NCBI GenBank assembly: GCA_029844215.1 | Contig: CM056736.1 | Span: forward strand, 20,769,501-20,833,500 | Source of the DNA: Przewalskia tangutica | Lineage: Eukaryota > Streptophyta > Magnoliopsida > Solanales > Solanaceae | Direction of reading: 5' to 3' | Length of the DNA: 64,000 nucleotides | Part shown: one piece after another, positions 58,600-64,000 of the stretch | Position numbering within the stretch: position 1 is the stretch's first letter | Layout: each line of letters opens with the position of its first letter | The notes under the pieces: generated by a model | Seen by the model: the letters and a program-made list of their open reading frames with translations, nothing else | The model's database searches: none | Told to the model about the DNA's origin: nothing | Program-made: the position numbers and the translations under genes

Positions 58600-59205
58600 G
58601 TAATTTACGTTCACAAGACCAGACATTACATATGTCGTACAGCAGGTGTGTTTGTTTATGCATAATCCCAGAGTTGAACATGTGAATGCACTCAAACGCA
58701 TTCTTAAGTACATTCAGGGAACAATTGAGTATGACCTGCATTTGTATCCTTCATCGACGTCTACACTAGTCTCCTATACAGATGCTGATTGGGGTGGTTG
58801 TCGACACCGCACGCCCACGTCCGCTATTGTATGTTTTTAGGTAATAACTTGGTCTCATGGTCTGCCAAACGCCAATCTACGCTTTCACATTCAAGTGTAG
58901 AGGCCGAGTATCGAGGGGTAGCCAATATGGTTTCTGAGTCATGTTGGTTACGAAATCTACTTTTAGAGCTCCATTGTCCTATTGAGAAGGCTACCTTGGT
59001 GTATTGTGATAATATAAGTGTCATCTACCTTTCTGGTAATCCGGTTCAGTATCAGCTTACTAAACACATAGAGATGAATATTCACTTTTGTTCGAGAGAA
59101 GGTAGCTAAAGGACAAATACGCGTCTGTCATATCCCTTCCATATATCAAATTGCAGACATCTTTACAAAGGGTGTTCTCTCGGTCCTTTTTGAAGATTTT
59201 ACCTT
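58600..59205 (+). pseudogene. Copia-B RNase H
   Basis: 'LFMHNPRVEHVNALKRILKYI', 'LVSYTDADWGGCRHRTPTSA', then after a frame change 'FLGNNLVSWSAKRQSTLSHS', 'VEAEYRGVANMVSESCWLRN', 'LVYCDNISVIYLSGNPV' and 'IADIFTKGVLSVLFEDF'. This is the normal C-terminal domain of copia pol. It ends a few residues after the conserved 'ADIFTKG' when the sequence switches to unrelated DNA, removing the stop region, purine tract and LTR. Confidence 0.86.
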
Positions 59206-59399
59206 TATCCCTTTATGATATTCAAAATCTTTCATAATATTGTGCAAGTTGGTGACTTGAATATTATTGGAGCTTTTGAACAATTTCGAAAAACAGTAGA
59301 CTACTTGCTAAAAGAAGTTCAAATGAAAAAATTAGATTGGTCCTGAAGTACCATATATTTGTTCAATTGATGCATTTATTTATCTTGCAATAACTATAA

Positions 59400-59702
59400 T
59401 CATGATATAATTTCTTCCTTACATGGAAATACTAAAATACGGTCAGTTGCATATTATCGATTTGATGAGATAATTTTTCCAAAATTAGAGGCAGAGAATA
59501 ATGAAATAAAAAGGAAATATTTGTGGAATAATCTATCATTGTCTCATCTTGATCCACATGCTTCTATTAGTGAAGAGGTCCAAAAGATTACCCACTTGCA
59601 GAAAATAGCAAATCAAATGCTAAACACATTTACAGATTTGAAAAGGATGTGGATCAAGATGAGACAATGATAGATTATTCCACAAATACCAAATCACATA
59701 TC
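59400..59702 (+). pseudogene. Copia-C integrase C-terminal piece
   Basis: In one frame: 'YYRFDEIIFPKLEAENNEIK', 'LWNNLSLSHLDPHASISEEV', 'QKITHLQKIANQMLNTFTDL'. This is the conserved region between integrase and RT in a common plant copia group. It is followed by stops and 'IPNHIS', where the solo LTR has inserted. The sequence resumes after 61981 with 'PIENVPIQIDVPA'. Confidence 0.8.
59698..59702. repeat. Target-site duplication ATATC, left
   Basis: ATATC precedes TGTAACATTCC and recurs at 61977-61981 after CCTGACA. Confidence 0.93.
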
Positions 59703-60152
59703 TGTAACATTCCGGAATTTGGACGATAATTTGAGCACCTAAATGAAGGAAGGTATACCCGAGCCTCGGGAAATTTATGCTAGTAAAGAGTTTGACATAT
59801 AAAAGGATTAAACCCCGAAATAATTTTGGACGGAACAAGTATGATGACGGGAGTCGGAAATAATTTGGTATGTGCAAAGAGGTTATGAACTAGCGTTATA
59901 TCACAAGGTTATGACATTGAGTATATACATGTCTTATAAGTTATCAATATTTAAGTAAATTGAGATCACGTGATTAATTGTGTGTGTAATTGATTAGTCG
60001 TGAGATTAAGAATTATTAATGATGGGATAATTTTTAAGTGAGGGGGACAAGTTTAGTGGATGTTACGAGTGATTAGTTTAGCAAAATAATAGCATTACGT
60101 GTTACAGGGAATTTGATGAGTAAAAGGATTGCTTTACAAATGTTGATCCCTT

Positions 60153-60485
60153 TAACTGCCCGTTTGGTTGGGCTTCTCAAAATGCCAAAAGTGCTTCTTT
60201 TTTTTGTCAAAAGCATTTTTGATTCAATATGGAGTGTTTGGTGGTTTTTGTCAAAAGTGTTTTTGGCAAAAAAAAAAAAAAACTTTTGGCCTCTACTTGG
60301 AGAAGCCAAAATTTTGGGCTTTTGCCCGATAGAGGCAAAATAGCTTTTGGATTTGCCAATTTTTAATCCAAAAACACTTTTTTTATTGACAATCAAACAC
60401 CTAATAATTTTTTGATAAAATACTCTACTTGAAAAGCTCTACTTCTAAATTTTTTTTTTAATAAGCTGTATCAAACGGAGGCTAA
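60153..60485. mobile_element. Tourist-like MITE, 327 bp, in the solo LTR
   Basis: The element 60156-60482 is flanked by TAA on both sides. Ends CTGCCCGTTTGGTTGGGCTT and complement GCCTCCGTTTGATACAGCTT are imperfect inverted repeats. The interior is rich in 'caaaagtg'/'cacttttg' words. A 3-bp TAA duplication points to the PIF/Harbinger group. It has no gene. Confidence 0.8.
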
Positions 60486-61268
60486 GTACTTCTGCCAGCA
60501 TCCTCTCCACTTCGTCTAATTCTGAAAACCACTCTACATACATTGGACAAATGGTCAATACAACCTGCCACATTTCTCGTGCAATATCCTCTGATGATAC
60601 TGCTATATATCACACACTATACAACTCAAGTGACGTGCAAATAGATACGCCTACTACTACTCTAGATACTAAGGAAACTTCATCCAATCAGGATTAAGAA
60701 TCAGCCCTCATTTTCTTATTGTATTTTGGAGAGTTGTTGGTCGTAAATTGAGAGAGCTTTACGAAGAGCATTTCATATCGTCGCCTATCCAGGGATGTTC
60801 AACTATGAATTATGCGTTTGCACAATAATTGAGTTGGTAGGCAGCAGTAAACGTCCTCCTTCCCTTTTCAATAATTAAGGTATGTTAAGGCAATTTTTTT
60901 TTGGCATGTTCCATGTAACGAAACGTAACCGTAATATTACTTCATAATTTATTCTACTTCTAGTAGTTAAGAAATGTTCATATTATTGATTCATATGTTA
61001 AAAGTGTGTCTAAAATTGTTTCTAAGTCCTTATTGAGGCATACGAAAAAATATGTTGATATTCACATGGTTAGCTGAAGTTACAAGGATAATATGTCACT
61101 CGGGATATTTCATTGTCATTCATGCATTTGCATTGCATTCATGTTTTTACCCGAGACCATATATTGGAGATGGAAAACGGGATACGCAGATCACCTAATC
61201 AGGTGAGATATGATATTGATAAACACTGTGTGGCTTAATATGAAGAAAGATGCATGATGAAGGGTCAA

Positions 61269-61294
61269 TATATATATATATATATATATATATA
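61269..61294. repeat. (TA)13 microsatellite
   Basis: Uninterrupted TA repeat in the solo LTR. Confidence 0.95.
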
Positions 61295-61976
61295 GTATAT
61301 ATGTATTATCGCATTTGCATCATGACATTTAGACATATTATGCCCACAGAGGCCGATATGAAAAGATGCTCACAGAGGCTGTTATGGTAAGGAAGATGCC
61401 CAACGAGGCTGATGTATAGGTATACTGTATTGTGCATGACATTTAGGCATTTACTACTGGTCGGCTGTTTCTGTTTCAGTTATTATTATATCCCTGTTAT
61501 GCTATTATTCATGCCTGATATACTCAGTACATCAGTCGTACTGACATTCCTTTTGTCGGGGGACGCTGCATTTCATGCCCGCAGGTTCACGTAGACAAGG
61601 CGATGATCCACGTTAGTAGGTTGCTGATTCAGCGGTTTTTGGGGCATTCCCCTTATTTTAGAGTGTCGGTCTATCTTGGTACGATACATTTTTGCATGTC
61701 TATATAGGTATGGAGGGGTCCTGTCCCGACCTTTTGATGTCGTATACTCTTTAGAGGCTTGTAGATGATGTCTTGTGGGTGTAGTAGACTGTATGAACTT
61801 GTCGGCCTTGGTATGAGTGTGTATATATATAAGTTGGTTTTTTGGACAAAGATTTCACATAGTTTTCTTTCAGCTTAGTCCGTAATTAATTATGATTAGA
61901 TGTTAAATGTACGAATGACGGTAACCGACGGATGGGTACGGGTGACCGTCGCTGCCCTCCAGTTTGGGTCCTGACA

Positions 61977-61981
61977 ATATC
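61977..61981. repeat. Target-site duplication ATATC, right
   Basis: Exact partner of 59698-59702. Confidence 0.93.
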
Positions 61982-62735
61982 CCTATAGAGAATGTCCCAA
62001 TTCAGATTGATGTCCCTGCATGACCATCTACTAGTGTCATATCAAATGAGTCCAAAGCACGCCTGAAGCGTGATACACCATTGAGTTCTAAGAATCGGAA
62101 TCCTAGAAAAATAAAAATAAACGGTCAAGATGATACTAAGAAAGAATCTCACAAAGAAATACAAGATTTGAGCAATCCTAATATTCTTGAAGAAATCAAT
62201 CAGCCGCAAACTAAAAAAAATGAAAAAATATCAATAAATTCAATTGATGTTAGAATTAAAAATAAATGTGATTTGAAATGTGATAAAATACCCACAACCT
62301 TTTATGAAGATAATGAAGCATTCATTGTTCAATTAAAGGGATGATTCATAAAAGGAGATAGGACAAAGCACATTCCACCGAAATTGTTCTTCACACACGA
62401 GCTCTAAAAGAATTGTGATATCAACTTGCAACATATTCGTTCAAGTGATAATATGACTGATTTGTTCACTAAATCTCTACCAACTGCAACTTTCTTGAAG
62501 ATGTGCACAAGAGTGGAATGCGAAGACTCAAGCATTTGGACCAAAGTTAATACATGTTGTACTCTTTTTTCCGTATATTGTTTTGTCCCACTAAATTTTT
62601 CATGTAAGGATTTTAATGAGGCAACCAAAATGTGTATTATTAGAAATGTCTACTCTTTTTTCTTTACTAAAATTTTTTCCACTGAATTTTTCTAGTAAGA
62701 TTTTAGTGAGACATATTATCTATCAAAATAGACAT
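61982..62735 (+). pseudogene. Copia-C linker and RNase H end
   Basis: The frame resumes with 'PIENVPIQIDVPA', stop, 'STSVISNESKARLKR', then an 87-codon Lys/Asn-rich open frame (62081-62344) that is the poorly conserved stretch before RT in this group. RT itself is missing. RNase H follows: 'FYEDNEAFIVQLKG', stop, 'FIKGDRTKHIPPKLFFTHEL', stop, 'HIRSSDNMTDLFTKSLPTAT'. In relatives this end contacts the RNA-DNA hybrid. Confidence 0.8.
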
Positions 62736-62745
62736 TCAAAGGGAG

Positions 62746-62907
62746 TGTTATATATATTATCATATATTATAATTATATATGTTTAGAAGAAATATTAAGG
62801 CTAATAACGTTTAATTTTCTCATATAAATAGAAATATTCACCTCAGTGTATAAGAACGGTCATATCTTTCATCTTTCTCAATAATATTAGTATATTGTTT
62901 TATAACA
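62746..62907 (+). repeat. Copia-C 3' LTR (162 bp)
   Basis: TGTTATATATATTATC ... 'tgttttataaca', directly after a purine-rich 'aaagggag'. AT-rich with a TATA-like core. There is no 5' copy for comparison. Confidence 0.7.
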
Positions 62908-63015
62908 GTACAATCTGGCAATATCAATTTTTTAGCTTTGGACTTATTTTATACATTTTTTATCTGTGTGTGTAACGGTCTCTACAGTCAAAACACTCAA
63001 AGTGGTTGATTCAGC

Positions 63016-63380
63016 ATGTTCGATCACCTCCAACGTCTCCCAATCTTCTTCCTCCTCTCACTGTCATTCTCCACCTCCGAATCCCACCAAGAAAACAATG
63101 ATTCAGACACACCCATTTCCCGTTTCCAACAATACCTCAGAATCAACACCGCCCACCCACTGCCCCTATCAACTACCTCACCAATTTCGCCAACTCCATC
63201 CCGAATCTCCTTCACCTCACCCCTACCATACCCTGCCTCCTATTAACCCTTCTCTCCCCTCCATTCTTTTTAACTCCCATCTCGATTCTGTCCCCGCCGA
63301 ACCACATAAATGGACCTACCACCCTTTTCCGCTCACAAAACTACCCAGGATGATAAGTGTATTGGTATAAAATATTTTAT
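63016..63380 (+). pseudogene. Aminoacylase-1-like gene fragment
   Basis: From ATG 63016 a hydrophobic leader ('RLPIFFLLSLSFSTSES') and 'DTPISRFQQYLRINTAHP' match the start of plant aminoacylase-1, a zinc peptidase-like enzyme (M20 family) that deacylates N-acyl amino acids. The frame then shifts, and in another frame 'NPSLPSILFNSHLDSVPAEP' with 'HKWTYHPF' follows; the H-x-D of NSHLD is the family's first zinc-binding motif. A third frame ends 'PPFSAHKTTQDDKCIGIKYF', missing about ten residues found in relatives. It has no further exons in the window. Frameshifts and the deletion make it a pseudogene or partial duplicate. Confidence 0.82.
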
Positions 63381-63399
63381 TTATAAACTCATAAATCTT

Positions 63400-63640
63400 T
63401 TAAGTGCTACTCCCTCTGTCCCAACTTAAGTGCAGTTGGAATTTCGGAATTCAACCAAGTTTTTCTTTGATCGAAACTTTTTATATGTTTTATTGAATAT
63501 TTGAAGTTGTTAATTATTTGATTTATAGTACTTTTTACTAGTTTTCAAATGTATAAATTTTATTTTAAAAAACTTAATCTGAATTCACGAATTTGAATCT
63601 CCATAATGAAAATAGCTAGCAACATATGTATGTATAATAA
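63400..63640. mobile_element. Half of a Stowaway-like repeat
   Basis: 'ctactccctctgtcccaact' followed by 'taagtgcagttgga' at 63407-63440 is the common end of Stowaway/mariner-type MITEs in plants. Its partner end is not found. Confidence 0.5.
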
Positions 63641-63850
63641 TCCCTCCATCCAAAAAGATTGTCTTACTTTACTTTTGTTCCAATAAAGTTAATTTTTTCT
63701 ATGTTTGAAAATAATTTAACTTTATGAAATGATTTAACACCACACAAATATGTAAAATTTATTTTGGACCACACATTTTAAAAGTTTTATTTATTTCTTA
63801 AAGTCCGTGTCAAGTTAAACTATAACAATTTTTCGATACGGAGGGAAACT
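63641..63850. mobile_element. Stowaway-like MITE (about 210 bp)
   Basis: Left 'tccctccatccaaaaagatt' and right complement 'tccctccgtatcgaaaaatt' are imperfect inverted repeats. The body is AT-rich with 'ttaactttatgaaatgattt'. Flanking TA cannot be fixed exactly. Confidence 0.65.
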
Positions 63851-64000
63851 TACTTTATCTCAAAACACATGAATTAAAATATCAAATTTTAATCAATTTT
63901 TGATTTCCTATAACTTTGAATTATTTTTTTTCCAACAGGTATGCAGTATTTGAGGCAATCAAGGGGATTCAAAGTGGGGACCCGAATTTTGTACCTATGA
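63851..64000. other. AT-rich end of window
   Basis: Ends 'caggtatgcagtatttgagg' and 'tcaaggggattcaaagtggg'. No feature is supported. A 'ttttttttccaacag' near 63938 looks like a splice acceptor, but no coding sequence can be tied to it. Confidence 0.35.

Larger units (their letters stand above)
54657..59205 (+). mobile_element. Copia-B retrotransposon, 3' LTR missing
   Basis: A 199-bp LTR (54657-54855) ending in TTTCA is followed by a TGGTATCAAGAG primer site and then gag, protease, integrase, RT and RNase H in plus orientation. The element breaks off within the last codons of RNase H at about 59200, where unrelated Copia-C sequence begins. It shares high coding similarity and several inactivating stops with Copia-E. 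Its start sits at the truncated end of Copia-A. Confidence 0.88.
59703..61976 (+). mobile_element. Solo Gypsy LTR (2,274 bp) carrying a MITE
   Basis: Begins TGTAACATTCCGGAATTTGG and ends GGGTCCTGACA with exact ATATC duplications. The 61400-61800 part is the reverse complement counterpart of 4080-4330 in the solo LTR at 3761-5797 ('cgtactgacattccttttgt', 'ttcacgtagacaaggcgatg'), and its first 150 bases resemble the start of the LTR at 23117-25537. No internal element sequence remains. Without the MITE it is about 1.95 kb. Confidence 0.92.
59206..62907 (+). mobile_element. Copia-C remnant, interrupted by solo LTR
   Basis: Scattered copia pol pieces and a 3' LTR in plus orientation. Left of the insert are 'GPEVPYICSIDAFIYLA' (an RNase H-region motif, about 59342-59395) and 'YYRFDEIIFPKLEAENN' with 'WNNLSLSHLDPHASI' (integrase C-terminal region). 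Right of it are 'PIENVPIQIDVPA' and a Lys/Asn-rich linker, then RNase H 'HIRSSDNMTDLFTKSLP' at about 62428. Large parts are missing and the motif order is scrambled. A purine-rich tract 'caaagggag' precedes the LTR at 62746. Confidence 0.8.

Noticed and set aside
62081..62344. Lys/Asn-rich 87-codon open frame as a novel gene
   Set aside because: It sits between copia integrase-linker and RNase H motifs in the same orientation and is best read as the variable pol linker of Copia-C.

Overview
The window is a transposable-element-rich intergenic stretch of a plant nuclear genome, very probably from the nightshade family (Solanaceae). The clues are a TS-type SINE head at about 23.02-23.12 kb, several Gypsy LTRs beginning or ending in a TGTCACGACCCAAAT-like sequence, and copia elements using the TGGTATCAGA (initiator-tRNA) primer site. 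I found no intact host protein gene, no tRNA or rRNA gene and no CRISPR array. The only host-gene trace is a broken aminoacylase-1-like fragment at 63.0-63.4 kb.

Layout. 1-1.3 kb: Gypsy LTR-like sequence. 1.3-6.7 kb: a decayed Gypsy element on the minus strand (RT, protease, gag, LTR) whose gag is split by a 2.04-kb solo LTR with a perfect 5-bp target duplication; a LINE fragment and an LTR fragment replace its 3' part. 7-10.1 kb: a MITE and a 1.5-kb Harbinger relic. 10.1-18.9 kb: a copia element (Copia-E) with a 3.88-kb hAT transposon inside its integrase (13-bp inverted repeats, 8-bp target duplication). 20.1-22.3 kb: an RTE-type LINE, minus strand. 23.0-27.4 kb: a truncated SINE and a heavily deleted Gypsy element. 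27.4-37.8 kb: a second Gypsy LTR split by a 9.4-kb copia element (Copia-D). 38.9-54.7 kb: Copia-A, split after gag by a 12,988-bp Ogre/TAT-like element with about 4.1-kb LTRs, an Arg-tRNA-type primer site, a gag remnant and no recognisable pol. 54.7-59.2 kb: Copia-B, without a 3' LTR. 59.2-62.9 kb: remnants of Copia-C split by a 2.27-kb solo Gypsy LTR that itself carries a 327-bp MITE. 62.9-64 kb: the aminoacylase pseudogene and Stowaway-like repeats.

The genes do not form a working pathway; the window is a layered record of insertion, LTR-LTR recombination and decay. Several insertion events can be ordered from target-site duplications readable in the sequence. The most unusual object is the long-LTR, gag-only Ogre-like element. 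Its two LTRs are nearly identical in AT-rich parts but differ by clustered small changes, often at CAG/CTG-like sites. I see no evidence for a novel defence or signalling system.
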